Notes under the pieces: model-generated
What the model was told of the DNA's origin: nothing
The model's input: only the letters and a program-made list of their open reading frames with translations
Database searches by the model: none
In this document: in pieces, positions 40,978-50,106 of the stretch
Numbering within the stretch: position 1 is the stretch's first letter
How the letters are laid out: every line of letters begins with the position of its first letter
Program-made: the position numbers and the translations under genes
Assembly: GCF_006716765.1 (NCBI RefSeq)
Contig: NZ_VFPO01000001.1
Coordinates: forward strand, 2,666,001-2,730,000
Length of the DNA stretch: 64,000 bases
Source of the DNA: Actinomadura hallensis
GTDB taxonomy: Bacteria > Actinomycetota > Actinomycetes > Streptosporangiales > Streptosporangiaceae
Direction: 5' to 3'

Positions 40978-42792
40978 TCAACTGATCATTGCGTCGGTGG
41001 CCTGACCCGAGGCGAACACCCCCGGTTCATAGCCCGGCTTCCGCCAGGTAACCGTGTAGTCGATGGGACCGTCGGGCAGCCACGGCTGTTGCGCCACCGC
41101 GTCCGCGACGACGTAGTGACCGCGTTCCACGACACCCAGGGCCGCGTCGATGACCTTGTACTCCAGGGTCTTCTTGTGCAGCGGCTGGGCCTCGGTCCAG
41201 ACGGTGACCCATTCGCCGGGCTCGAAGTTGCAGCGCTTCTGGATGGCCGCGATGGTGAACTCGTCGAACAGGTGGCCGTCGCCGAACTGCCAGCCCACGA
41301 AGTGCGTGCACATCATCTCGCCCTCGCGCAGGTGGTAGTTGTCCAGATCGTCGACGTGGTTCATCATGATCGACATCTGTCCTCGACCCTGCGACTGGGT
41401 CATCCGGAAGGCCGCGGTCTTCTGCAGGAAGATCTCGGCCACCTCGGGCCCGAACAACGTGTAGAGCTGGTGGCGGTGGCTCGGGATGGAGGTCACGAAG
41501 TTCGGGTTGTCGAGCTTGGCCTCGGCTCCGTTGGTGCGGAAGGCCATGATCGCTGACGCCCAGTTCCCGGCGTACTGGCGCATGGAGATCAGGAACGAGA
41601 TCTTGTCGGGCCGGAAGTTGCCGATCAGCGGACCCGTCAGGGTCAGCACCACCGCGCCCACGACGATCCAGACCGAGCTGGCATCCCACGGTGCGTAGCC
41701 GTCACCGTTGAAGAACCCGAGGAAGACGAACGGCGTGTAGAACACGTAGAAGAGGTTCCACTCCTGCGGCATCGCCAGCGCGAACATCGAGTAGATGAAC
41801 ACGTGGAAGATCATCAGGCTGATCGTCGCCAGCACGGTGACGGTCCAGTTGGTCGAGAAGAGGATGATCAGCGGCAGCGAGAACTCCACGAACGTGCCGA
41901 GGACGTGGGCGAAGAAGAACGCCAGCCGGCTGGGCATCATGTCTTCCGGCGGGTTGCGGTAGAGCCCGTGACGGAACGCCTTGAACCTGTTGATGGGCGA
42001 GTTGTTCAGCATCGCCTGCACCGTCGGGGTGAAGTGCACGCCGATCTTGGACAGGAAGGCGCCCCACCAGACCGCGAACATCGCGATCTTGGCGACGATG
42101 ATCATGTCCACGGCGCCGCCGGACATCGCGGTCAGCGCACCGAAGCCGAGCAGGACGACGGAGTACTGCTCGGGTCGCGAGGCCAGGAAGGCGACCTTGT
42201 CGCGCAACCCCAGGAGGACCTGCAGGACGATGTAGGCGATGAACGGCCAGGCCGGCACCAATCCGGCTTCGCTGTACGCGGCTGCGGTCTGCTCGCCGGA
42301 ATGGATCAGGCCCAGGGCGAGCACGGCCACCATCGCGACGTACAACGCGACATCGATCGGCTTGCGCTCGTCGCCCTTGGTGAGGGGAACCTTGTCGGGC
42401 CAGGGCGGCAGCCGCAGCGTGCCGGTGCGGATCCAGTAGCGGTGCGCCGCGGTCATCGGCATGAACTTGAAGGCCAGCGGCCCCCAGGACTCGTTGTAGC
42501 CGGTGGCCGACCACAGGACGACCCACAGCATGGCCTTCTGCAGGACGATCAGCTCGCCCCACCAGGCGCCCAGGTCCCACAACGGCAGGCCCGGCGTGGT
42601 GACTCCGATGACCAGCCAGCCACCGACGAAGAAGAACAACCCCTTCACCAGATAGATGGTGTGGAAGATCTTCGGAGCACCGAATCCGTAATCGATCCAG
42701 TGCTGGGCCAGCAACTTCATCCGGGCCATCGTGGGCATCGATCCGAACTCGGCCGGATCAACGGGAGGTAGGTCTCCCTGCTTGAATCCCAT
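40978..42792 (-). CDS. DUF3556 transmembrane protein
   Basis: 604 aa, ATG 42792. The N-terminal half is cytoplasmic then membrane (KIFHTIYLVKGLFFFVGGWL, LIVLQKAMLWVVLWSATGYN). At least eight helices follow in total (FMPMTAAHRYWIRTGTLRLP between them). The C-terminal 200 residues are soluble (QLYTLFGPEVAEIFLQKTAA, FEPGEWVTVWTEAQPLHKKT, VTWRKPGYEPGVFASGQATD). It matches the mycobacterial DUF3556 family, whose function is unknown. Being between an acyl-CoA ligase and an FAD oxidoreductase suggests a membrane oxidoreductase or lipid carrier. Confidence 0.8.
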   Translation of the reverse strand: MGFKQGDLPPVDPAEFGSMPTMARMKLLAQHWIDYGFGAPKIFHTIYLVKGLFFFVGGWLVIGVTTPGLPLWDLGAWWGELIVLQKAMLWVVLWSATGYNESWGPLAFKFMPMTAAHRYWIRTGTLRLPPWPDKVPLTKGDERKPIDVALYVAMVAVLALGLIHSGEQTAAAYSEAGLVPAWPFIAYIVLQVLLGLRDKVAFLASRPEQYSVVLLGFGALTAMSGGAVDMIIVAKIAMFAVWWGAFLSKIGVHFTPTVQAMLNNSPINRFKAFRHGLYRNPPEDMMPSRLAFFFAHVLGTFVEFSLPLIILFSTNWTVTVLATISLMIFHVFIYSMFALAMPQEWNLFYVFYTPFVFLGFFNGDGYAPWDASSVWIVVGAVVLTLTGPLIGNFRPDKISFLISMRQYAGNWASAIMAFRTNGAEAKLDNPNFVTSIPSHRHQLYTLFGPEVAEIFLQKTAAFRMTQSQGRGQMSIMMNHVDDLDNYHLREGEMMCTHFVGWQFGDGHLFDEFTIAAIQKRCNFEPGEWVTVWTEAQPLHKKTLEYKVIDAALGVVERGHYVVADAVAQQPWLPDGPIDYTVTWRKPGYEPGVFASGQATDAMIS

Positions 42793-42846
42793 GTGTGCTC
42801 CTTGGGCGCGTGGGATTGACGGGGGTGACTGCGGGCGTGGCCGCGC

Positions 42847-44301
42847 TCAGGCAGAGAGCGTGTTCCGCAGCGTCGGCTTGTCGATCTTTCCGACCGGGTT
42901 CTTCGGCAGCTCCGTGAGGATCGTGACCTCGGTGGGGACCTTGACCCTGGTCAGCCGGCTCTTGCAGTGGTCGATCACGTCCTCGGGTGTGAGGTTCGCG
43001 TCGGGGTAGGGCACGATGAACGCGACCGGTACCTCGCCGAGGACGGCATCGGGCTTGCCCACGACCGCGACTTCGAGGACTCCGGGCAGGCTGCCGATCG
43101 CGTTCTCGATCTCCTTGGGGTAGAGGTTCTCTCCGCCTCGGATGATCATGTCTTTGATCCGGTCGACGAGGGTCAGATAACCGTCCTCGTCGAGCCGGCC
43201 CACGTCTCCGGTCCGCAGCCAGCCGTCGACGACGGTTTCAGCTGTCGCCTCCGGATTGCCGAGATAGCCCGACATCACGACGTCGCCGGAGATGAGGACC
43301 TCGCCGCTCGTACCTGTCGGTACGTCCTGAAGGTCCTCATCGACGATCCGTATCCGCTGGCCGGGCAGCGCCTTGCCGACGGTGCCGGCCTTGCGGGGGC
43401 CGTGCAGCGGGTTCAGCGTGGAGGCGCAGGTGCCCTCGGTCAGCCCGTAGCCCTCGAGGACCGGGACACCCAGCTTCTCCTCGCACGCCGCCAGCAGTTC
43501 CCGGGTCGCGGGCGCGGCCCCGCACACGACGAACCGCAGCGACGACATGTCCCGTCCGTCGACCTTGGTGACCAGAAGTGCATAGATGGTCGGGACCGCC
43601 GAGAAGAAGGTGGGCCGCAGTCGCTCGACTTCGTCGAGGAACCCCGATGCCGAGAACGATTCGAGGATCGACAACTGGCCGCCCACCCGCAGCGTGGCCA
43701 GCAGGCTGACCATGAGTGCGTTGGCGTGGAAGAGCGGCAGCACCAGCAGGCAATGATCGTCTGCCGTGAGCTCCACCGCCTCTCCGATCGTGGCCGTCAT
43801 CACGTCGGTGTTGGCGTGGCTGATCATCACGCCCTTGGGGCGGCCGGTGGAGCCGCTGGTGTAGATCAGCAACGCGAGGTCGGTCGGCGCGACCGGCGCC
43901 GGCTCGCCGACGGGGCCGACGGGTTCGGTGGCCAGGTCGCCGACGGCGATGCTCGGAGCCCCCGGACGCAACTCCTCACCGCTCTCGTTGACCACCAATA
44001 CGGCTCCGGCGTCCTCGAGCTGATGTCCGGCCTCGACGGAGGTGAACGCCGGATTGACCGGTGTGACGACTGCGCCCAGTCGCCAAGCGGCGAACATGGC
44101 GAGCACCAGCTCGACGCGGTTGGGCAACATCACGGCAACCACGTCACCGTGACCGATTCCATGGGCGGCGAATTGCGACGACACCGCAGCGACGCGGGCA
44201 TCGAGTTGGGTGAACGTGAGTTCGGTCCGACGATCGCGCACAGCCGGGGAATCAGTGAATCGGGCAGCCAGCACCCACGGGAAATAATCCAAAGTCATCA
44301 A
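42847..44301 (-). CDS. acyl-CoA synthetase / AMP-dependent ligase
   Basis: 484 aa, ATG 44301. ANL superfamily: the P-loop-like LALLIYTSGSTGRPKGVMIS, the adenine loop VPVLEGYGLTEGTCASTLNP, WLRTGDVGRLDEDGYLTLVD, the hinge DRIKDMIIRGGENLYPKEIE and the catalytic Lys in KNPVGKIDKPTLRN. It activates a carboxylic acid (probably a fatty or aromatic acid) as acyl-AMP and then acyl-CoA. First gene of the ligase - DUF3556 - FAD oxidoreductase operon. Confidence 0.88.
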   Translation of the reverse strand: MMTLDYFPWVLAARFTDSPAVRDRRTELTFTQLDARVAAVSSQFAAHGIGHGDVVAVMLPNRVELVLAMFAAWRLGAVVTPVNPAFTSVEAGHQLEDAGAVLVVNESGEELRPGAPSIAVGDLATEPVGPVGEPAPVAPTDLALLIYTSGSTGRPKGVMISHANTDVMTATIGEAVELTADDHCLLVLPLFHANALMVSLLATLRVGGQLSILESFSASGFLDEVERLRPTFFSAVPTIYALLVTKVDGRDMSSLRFVVCGAAPATRELLAACEEKLGVPVLEGYGLTEGTCASTLNPLHGPRKAGTVGKALPGQRIRIVDEDLQDVPTGTSGEVLISGDVVMSGYLGNPEATAETVVDGWLRTGDVGRLDEDGYLTLVDRIKDMIIRGGENLYPKEIENAIGSLPGVLEVAVVGKPDAVLGEVPVAFIVPYPDANLTPEDVIDHCKSRLTRVKVPTEVTILTELPKNPVGKIDKPTLRNTLSA

Positions 44302-44653
44302 CCTCTACCCAGCAATGTGCCCTGTGACCCAGCACACTAATGAGCGAAACGCCTGGCGTCGTCAGTCAACAGGCATGAACTTCGGCACCTCGTTCGTGCA
44401 CCGTGAACAAAACACCGGGGGTGTCTCGCATGGTGCTCCGACCCAGGCCAGCGCCTTGCGCGTGTGCTTGCGGGACGGGGCCTCGGCCACGAGACCCGGC
44501 CGCGGGAGTCACGACGCATCGCTTGTCCGTCCCTCTTCGGCTCATTTCGTGATCTTGAGGAACTGCGATGGTCTGCGCCAGATGTCCGCGCCACGCGCCG
44601 GCAACTCGACAACGTCGAATTCGGCGCCGGAGAAAGGAGCGGTCCCGTAGCGA
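44302..44653. other. intergenic upstream of acyl-CoA ligase operon
   Basis: No gene is recognised. The stretch holds the leftward promoter of the ligase operon; an imperfect repeat TGTGCCCTGTGACCCAGCAC (44318-44337) lies 17 bases upstream of the ATG. Confidence 0.35.
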
Positions 44654-44851
44654 TCAGGTCTGCGGTTGGCAGATGGCGGCGAGGTGGTCGTGGAATTCGG
44701 CGTGGCGGAACTGGTAGACGGGACCGACTGCGCGTAGCAGCCCGAGTCTGCGGCAGTCGTCAAGGAACGGCATCAGCTGACGCGGCAAAAGAGCGTGCTG
44801 AAGTGGTGTCGGCCTCTCTGCCCATCCCGTGAAGATGCCTATGAGCCCCAT
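44654..44851 (-). pseudogene. C-terminal fragment of an NACHT/ATPase-like protein
   Basis: 65 codons ending at 44654 read TPLQHALLPRQLMPFLDDCR, LGLLRAVGPVYQFRHAEFHD, HLA. This matches the final segment of actinomycete NACHT-type NTPases, in which a YxFxHxxxxxHLA motif closes the protein. Nothing of the NTPase core is found. It overlaps the 3' end of the MmcQ-like gene. Confidence 0.5.
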
Positions 44852-45189
44852 CGTGAGCCCGACAGTGTGTCGGCGAGACGTTTGGGCGCCGACAACCGCC
44901 AGGCTTCGGTGACCAGTTCGGCCACCTCTTCCGGGTCGGCGGTGGCGAGCTTGACCTGGACCCACGCGAAGCGTCCGCTGGCCCAGGAGGCGGAGTAGGT
45001 GGCGGGGTCCTCGGCGATGAGGGCGGCCTGCTCCTCCCGGGTGGCCTTGAGGATGGCGACGTGTTCGTCCTCGTTGAGGTAGCAGAACCCTCTGCCGCGG
45101 ACCCGGAAGCCGGTCAGGTCGGAGAACGCTTCGCGTTCGGTGACCTCCGGCAGCTTCAACACCAGATCCAGAAACTGTTCACCGCGCAT
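44839..45189 (-). CDS. MmcQ/YjbR-family protein
   Basis: 116 aa, ATG 45189. The CyaY-like MmcQ/YjbR fold: FLDLVLKLPEVTEREAFSDL, GFRVRGRGFCYLNEDEHVAI, LKATREEQAALIAEDPATYS, GRFAWVQVKLATADPEEVAE. Predicted DNA-binding by family annotation, but the biochemical role is unsettled. Confidence 0.8.
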   Translation of the reverse strand: MRGEQFLDLVLKLPEVTEREAFSDLTGFRVRGRGFCYLNEDEHVAILKATREEQAALIAEDPATYSASWASGRFAWVQVKLATADPEEVAELVTEAWRLSAPKRLADTLSGSRWGS

Positions 45190-45280
45190 GCCCGAAGCTG
45201 TATCACCCGGGTCGGACGGTACATCGCCTCTCAAGGGCTGACTGCACGACCCTGGAAGCTCGTCTTGAGGTCTACTTCGC

Positions 45281-45314
45281 CGACCCGCACGGCGAGCCGA
45301 CCCGCACGGCGAGC
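45281..45314 (+). repeat. 17-bp tandem duplication
   Basis: CGACCCGCACGGCGAGC is present twice head to tail between the MmcQ-like and TetR genes. Confidence 0.85.
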
Positions 45315-45368
45315 GGGTCGAGGACGAAGCCCGCTCCTGTGGCGGCGGCCGGGACGCGGGGGAGCGGA

Positions 45369-45980
45369 TCAGGTCCTGGGCGCTGACGGCTCCGGCGCGG
45401 GTATGGCGTTGTCGATGAGGGTGGCGGCGATGGCGGCCGCGGTCGGGAGGGTTTCGGTGTTGAGGGCCCGGGTGCGAGCCGAGGCGCCATCGAGGAGCAG
45501 CGCCAGTTGTTCGCCGAGTTGTTCGGGGTTGGTGGCGCCGGCTTCGCGGGCCGTTTCGATGAACCGCGCGGCCACGGCCTTCTTGTAGTCGCACACGGAC
45601 CGGCGTGCGGGGTGCCGAGGGTCGTTGATCTCGACGGCCGCCGCGATGAAGGGGCACAGGGGCGTGGTGTCCTGCGTCCCGTTCGCGGGCACGTCGAAGG
45701 CGGCAAGCAGTCGCTCGCGGGGCGTGAGGTCGGTGCGGTCGAACACCGAGGGCATGATGTCGGGATCGAACCGGCGCAGGTATTCGGCGATGAGGTCGTC
45801 CTTGCCGGTGAAGTGCTGGTAGGCCGTGCGTTTCGACACTTGGGCCACCGCACAGAGCTGGTCCATCCCGGTGTTGTTGATGCCCTGCTCGCGGAACAAT
45901 TTCCGAGACGCGCTGAGGATGCGCTCACGCGCGCCCCGGCCGCGGCGTCGGCCTTGGGGACCCTTCTCCAACTCGGTCAC
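45369..45980 (-). CDS. TetR/AcrR-family regulator
   Basis: 203 aa, ATG 45980. TetR DNA-binding part: RERILSASRKLFREQGINNT, MDQLCAVAQVSKRTAYQHFT, KDDLIAEYLRRFD. The C-terminal part (CPFIAAAVEINDPRHPARRS, LALLLDGASARTRALN) is a TetR_C domain with a Cys-Pro typical of a subfamily that acts next to SDR or oxidoreductase genes. It may regulate the SDR at 46236 transcribed in the same direction. Confidence 0.83.
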   Translation of the reverse strand: MTELEKGPQGRRRGRGARERILSASRKLFREQGINNTGMDQLCAVAQVSKRTAYQHFTGKDDLIAEYLRRFDPDIMPSVFDRTDLTPRERLLAAFDVPANGTQDTTPLCPFIAAAVEINDPRHPARRSVCDYKKAVAARFIETAREAGATNPEQLGEQLALLLDGASARTRALNTETLPTAAAIAATLIDNAIPAPEPSAPRT

Positions 45981-46140
45981 AATACAAGCCTAGCTCGTTG
46001 AGGTGGATAAACTTGCCTAAGTCGCGCCGGAATGGGCGGCTGCTAAAGCATCGTGAGGTTCGACACGGTAGTGGACCGCCGGCAGTAGCCGCGGACCGTC
46101 CACTCCGGCCTGATTTATGCATTCGTTGTTACAGCGGACG

Positions 46141-46165
46141 GGTCGGGCTCTGTGTGCGCCCGACC
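46141..46165 (-). terminator. hairpin after the 46236 SDR gene
   Basis: GGTCGGGC and GCCCGACC form a perfect 8-bp stem with a 9-base loop about 70 bases past the SDR stop. There is no U-tract. Confidence 0.45.
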
Positions 46166-46235
46166 TGCCCGCTGCCTGCCTGGATGGTCCCTCCTCCGGT
46201 TGCATCGCCCGTTTGCCGGCTCTCGCGGCGACGTA

Positions 46236-46970
46236 TCAGATTGCCGAAGTTCCGCCGTCGACAGCCAGTTCCATGCCATTCACGTAGCTGGAGTCGTCCG
46301 ACGCGAGGAACAGCGCGACCGTTGCGATCTCTTCGGGGCTGCCCATCTTTCCCCGAGGGATCAGGGACTCGAACTGCCGCATCGTCTCCTCGTCGAACAA
46401 CTCCTGCTGAATCGGCGTGGCGATCTGGCCGGGGCTCAGCACGTTCACCCGGATCCTTCTGTCCTTCAACTCGGACAGCCACACGCGGGCGTAGGCGCGC
46501 TGCACGGCCTTGCTCGCCGCATAGACACTCCAGTAGGGCCAGCCCTTGACCGAGGCGACCGACCCGGTCATGAAGATCGAGCCACCGTCGTTGAACAGCG
46601 GTAGAGCCTTCTGCGCCGTGAAGAGCGTGCCGCGCGCGTTCAGCGCGAACGTCCTGTCGAAGTGCTCTTCCGTGATCTCGCCGAGCTTGGCCTCCTCGCC
46701 AATCCCGGCGCTCGCCCACAGGACGTCGATCGCGCCCTTCTCCCTCTTGACCACGTCGAACAGCCGGTCCAGATCGTCCAGGCCGGCCGAGTCGGCCCGC
46801 ACGCCGGTCACGTTCCCGCCGATCAGCTTGACGGCTTCGTCCAGTGCTTCCTGCCGCCGTCCCGTGATGAAGACGTGAGCTCCTTCCTCAACGAAGAGCT
46901 TGGCGCCGGCCAGCGCCAACCCGCTCGTCGCACCAGTGATTACCGCCACCTTGCCGTCGAGCTTCCCCAC
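46236..46970 (-). CDS. short-chain dehydrogenase/reductase
   Basis: 244 aa from GTG 46970, with AAGGAG five bases before it; the longer frame upstream has no site. Classical SDR: KVAVITGATSGLALAGAKLF with the glycine motif altered at the third Gly (TGATSGLALA), the NAG equivalent WASAGIGEEAK, the Ser in FMTGSVASVKG, YAASKAVQRAY and the C-terminal AVDGGTSAI. Substrate unknown. Paralogue of 48219 and 49066. Confidence 0.85.
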   Translation of the reverse strand: MGKLDGKVAVITGATSGLALAGAKLFVEEGAHVFITGRRQEALDEAVKLIGGNVTGVRADSAGLDDLDRLFDVVKREKGAIDVLWASAGIGEEAKLGEITEEHFDRTFALNARGTLFTAQKALPLFNDGGSIFMTGSVASVKGWPYWSVYAASKAVQRAYARVWLSELKDRRIRVNVLSPGQIATPIQQELFDEETMRQFESLIPRGKMGSPEEIATVALFLASDDSSYVNGMELAVDGGTSAI

Positions 46971-47005
46971 TGCCACTCCTTCGGTGCGGGCGCGCACGCC
47001 CATCC

Positions 47006-47071
47006 TATGTACACCGTCTTGTTTACTTAGGCTATCCGTCGGCGCGCATGGGTCGCAAGTTATGTACACCG
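47006..47071. promoter_or_regulatory. direct repeats TATGTACACCG between SDR and LysR genes
   Basis: The 11-mer TATGTACACCG occurs at 47006-47016 and 47061-47071. Each contains the palindrome TGTACA. They lie in the promoter region of the leftward SDR and upstream of the LysR gene, so they may be a regulator's operators. Confidence 0.5.
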
Positions 47072-47244
47072 ATCGTTACCATGGTTCTCCTGGGACGGTG
47101 TGAGCGTCCCAGCGCACACGCCGCTTCACGGGCGGCCCGGCTCCAGCCGTGCCCACGCGAATCCGGCCAGAGGAACCCGGCCCCTTGCCGGTACGACGAT
47201 CAGAACGGGGTGGACCGAGGTCCACAGGAAGGGAGGCGGGGCCG

Positions 47245-48138
47245 ATGAGCCTTCGCCAGTACGAGTACGCCTTGGCCATCGCCGCGGAAGGCTCGGTCAC
47301 GGCGGCGGCCGAGGTGCTGCGCGTCGCTCAGCCGTCGGTGTCCCAGCAGATCCGCAGTCTCGAGCGGGACCTCGGCGTAGAGCTGTTCGCGCGCACACCG
47401 ACGGGACTGGTGCCCACCAGCGTCGGCCGCGCGTTCCTGCGGGAGGCGGAGGTGGCGGTGAGCGCCGCGCGGCGCGCGCGGGCGATGGCGCGGGCCGGCG
47501 CCGACGGGCTGGCGGGCGAGCTGGTGGTCGCGGTGCAGATGGGCCTCGGCACGCGGCAACTGCCGGGCGCATTGGCCGCCCTCCGCCGCCGCTACCCGCG
47601 GTTGGAGGTCACCGTATTCGAGGAGCCGAGCTCCGCGGAACTGGAGCGGTTGTGCCGCCGGGGCCTTCCGGACCTCACTCTGATGGCGGAGTGCGAGCAG
47701 AGCCCCGTAGGCCACCACCTGGGTGACGAGGAGTTCGTCGTGGTCCTGGGCCCCGGGCACTGGGGCCTCGCCGCGGACCGGGTCGAGCTACGCGACTTGA
47801 AGGGGGAGCCGTGGGTGCGGTTCGACCGTGACAGCGCGCTTGACGGCGTGCTGCTGGGGGCGCTGCGGGTCAGCGAGATCACGCCGGTGACGGCCGGCCG
47901 CGTGTCCCAGACGGCGACGGCCGTGCGCTGGGCCGCCCATGGTCTGGGAGTGACGCTCGTGCCCGCCTCCGCGGTACCCCGCGGTCACGAGCACCTCGTG
48001 CGCCCGGTGTTCCCGATCGTGTCCCAGCCGGTCATCGCCGTGGTGCGCAACGGTGCGGGCCCGGCGGAGACGGTGCTGCTCGAACTCCTGCGCCAGGAGA
48101 CGTGGTACGAGTCCCCCTCCCTCTCACCGGTGCCCTGA
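47245..48138 (+). CDS. LysR-family transcriptional regulator
   Basis: 297 aa from ATG 47245, GGGAGG nine bases upstream. Typical LysR HTH (MSLRQYEYALAIAAEGSVTA, AAEVLRVAQPSVSQQIRSLE, DLGVELFARTPTGLVPTSVG) and a two-lobe effector domain (GELVVAVQMGLGTRQLPGAL, FVVVLGPGHWGLAA, AVRWAAHGLGVTLVPASAVP). Located between divergent/convergent SDR genes and probably controlling one or more of them. Confidence 0.88.
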   Translation: MSLRQYEYALAIAAEGSVTAAAEVLRVAQPSVSQQIRSLERDLGVELFARTPTGLVPTSVGRAFLREAEVAVSAARRARAMARAGADGLAGELVVAVQMGLGTRQLPGALAALRRRYPRLEVTVFEEPSSAELERLCRRGLPDLTLMAECEQSPVGHHLGDEEFVVVLGPGHWGLAADRVELRDLKGEPWVRFDRDSALDGVLLGALRVSEITPVTAGRVSQTATAVRWAAHGLGVTLVPASAVPRGHEHLVRPVFPIVSQPVIAVVRNGAGPAETVLLELLRQETWYESPSLSPVP

Positions 48139-48140
48139 CC

Positions 48141-48183
48141 GCCGGCGGGGACACACCGACCCGTGAGCTCACCCCCCGCCGGC
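48141..48183. terminator. bidirectional terminator between LysR and SDR genes
   Basis: GCCGGCGGGG and CCCCGCCGGC pair perfectly over 10 bases around a 23-base loop. It lies two bases past the LysR stop and 36 bases before the SDR stop of the opposite strand. Confidence 0.6.
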
Positions 48184-48218
48184 GCCGGACAAGCCGCGGA
48201 ACGCCGGGTCATCTCCGT

Positions 48219-48962
48219 TCAGACGCGGAGACCGGCGCCCCCGCCGACGAGAAAGTTCTCGCCGGTGATGTAGCCGGCGGCGTCCGAGAGCAGGAACGCC
48301 ACCATCGCGGCGACCTCCTCGGCCTCACCGAGCCGCTTGAGCGGGATCCCGGCGGCCATGGACTCGGTGACCGCGGTCAGCTGCTCGGCCGACAACCCTG
48401 ACTTGGTCCATATCGGCGTCGAGATCGCGCCTGGGCTGACCGCGTTCACCCGGACCCCGCGCGGCGCGAGCTCGACGGCGAGCGACGGGACCATCGTCAG
48501 CAGCGCGCCCTTGCTGCCCCCGCCAAGAGTCGCGCCCGCGAGTCCGCGGACGGCCGCGATACCTACGGTGAAGACCACAGACGCCTTGTCCGCCAGCAGC
48601 GGCAATGCCTTCTGCAGCGTGAAGAACTGCCCCTTCGCGTTCACGGCGAACACCTCGTCATAGGTGCTCTCGTCGACCGCTTCGAGGGGCATCGCCTTGT
48701 TGATCCCGGCGTTCAGGAACAGGCCCGTGAGGGCTCCGAAGCGCTCACGCGCGTGCTGGACGACGCGGTCGGTGTCGTCGAGCGAGGCCACGTCGGCCTG
48801 CAGGATGGCGACCTCGTCGGGGAGCGCGGAGCGCGCTGACCGGATCGTTTCCGGGTTCCGGCCGGTCACCAGCACGTTCGCGCCCCGCTCGTGCAGCAGC
48901 CGTGCGGTGGCGAGACCGATCCCGCTGGTTCCCCCCGTGATGAGCACGGTTTCCTTACTCAT
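48219..48962 (-). CDS. SDR-family protein lacking the catalytic Tyr
   Basis: 247 aa, ATG 48962. The cofactor half is normal (VLITGGTSGIGLATARLLHE, LNAGINKAM). At the active site, where relatives have Ser and YxxxK, this protein has VVFTVGIAAVRG and ATLGGGSKGALLTM: the Tyr position is Gly and the Ser is lost, only the Lys remains. The C-terminal end (YITGENFLVGGGAGLRV) is conserved. It may bind NAD(P)H without normal SDR chemistry, or use another mechanism. Paralogue of the intact SDRs at 46236 and 49066. Confidence 0.83.
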   Translation of the reverse strand: MSKETVLITGGTSGIGLATARLLHERGANVLVTGRNPETIRSARSALPDEVAILQADVASLDDTDRVVQHARERFGALTGLFLNAGINKAMPLEAVDESTYDEVFAVNAKGQFFTLQKALPLLADKASVVFTVGIAAVRGLAGATLGGGSKGALLTMVPSLAVELAPRGVRVNAVSPGAISTPIWTKSGLSAEQLTAVTESMAAGIPLKRLGEAEEVAAMVAFLLSDAAGYITGENFLVGGGAGLRV

Positions 48963-49065
48963 GGAAGAGTTCCTTTCAGTTCGCTCGGAGAGCATCTGTG
49001 ATGAATTCCTGTAGTTCCTGGGTCTCGCTCGCCGCATTGATCCCAGGTAGTGCAGCCGGGGAGGA

Positions 49066-49812
49066 TCAGAGCTGGGTGGCGCCCCCGTCCACGGCGAGTT
49101 CGGCGCCGGTGGTGTAGGTGGCATCGAAGGCGAAGAACGCGGCCGCCCTGGCGACTTCGGCGGGTGTTCCGAAGCGTTTCATGGGGTTGTGCGACGCCTG
49201 TTCCTTCTTGAACTGCTTGGCGGCCTCTTCCGTCATCCCGCTCCGCTCCAGGATCTGCGTGTCGACGGGACCGGGGCTGATCGCGTTGACGCGGATCCCG
49301 CGCGGGAGCAGCTCGCCTGAGAGGCTGCGGGCCAGCGAGCGCAACGCTGCCTTGCCGGCCGCGTAGACGCTGGTCTCCGGCAGGCCCATGACGTTCGCGA
49401 CCGAGGTGGTGAAGACGACGCCGGCGCCCGTGCTCAGCAGGGGGGCGAGCTTCTGCACGGTGAAGTAGGCGCCCTTGACGTTGATCGCAAAAAGCTCGTC
49501 GTAGAAATCCTCGGTCGTCGAATCGAGAGGCATGGTGCGTGCCACACCGGCGTTGACGAACAGGGCGTCGAACGTGCCGAACTCGCTTTTCGCCCTGTCG
49601 GCCAGCGTATCCAGGTCGGGCAGTGAGGCGACATCCCCTCGGACGGCCACCGCATTCTCGCCGAGCCGCTCCAGCGCCGCATCGAGCGTGTTCTGGGAAC
49701 GACCCATGATCAACACGTGTGCTCCGCCGTCCACCAGCAGCTTCGCCGTCGCGAATCCGATGCCGTTGCCGCCACCCGTGATTACAGCGCTCTTGCCGCG
49801 GTACTCATTCAT
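49066..49812 (-). CDS. short-chain dehydrogenase/reductase
   Basis: 248 aa, ATG 49812. Complete classical SDR: SAVITGGGNGIGFATAKLLV, LFVNAGVARTM, FTTSVANVMGLPETSVYAAG with K next (YAAGK), NAISPGPVDTQ and the end ELAVDGGATQL. No operon partner apart from the tandem paralogue 48219, 103 bases downstream. Substrate unknown. Confidence 0.87.
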   Translation of the reverse strand: MNEYRGKSAVITGGGNGIGFATAKLLVDGGAHVLIMGRSQNTLDAALERLGENAVAVRGDVASLPDLDTLADRAKSEFGTFDALFVNAGVARTMPLDSTTEDFYDELFAINVKGAYFTVQKLAPLLSTGAGVVFTTSVANVMGLPETSVYAAGKAALRSLARSLSGELLPRGIRVNAISPGPVDTQILERSGMTEEAAKQFKKEQASHNPMKRFGTPAEVARAAAFFAFDATYTTGAELAVDGGATQL

Positions 49813-50106
49813 TCCGGGTTCTTCTACTCTCTCGAAGACAACCTAGTGCGCGAGAACTGCTTCACGTTACGTCCGGAAAGGAGTGTGAAGCAAAGAGGAG
49901 ATGCCGTTGGTCGCCATAGGGGATTCCTATGGCGCCTTCCTGTGGGGGGTGCGGCTGATAACGGGCTTCAGCGGGATTCGCGGATCACCGGCCACAGGTG
50001 CGCGCTCAGCAAGACGAAGGCGTGATACGGGAAGCAGGAGGCGGCCGAACCCTGCGCCTGCCGAAAACGGTTTTCGGTGTGACTCCTGATCAATGAGTGA
50101 CACCTG

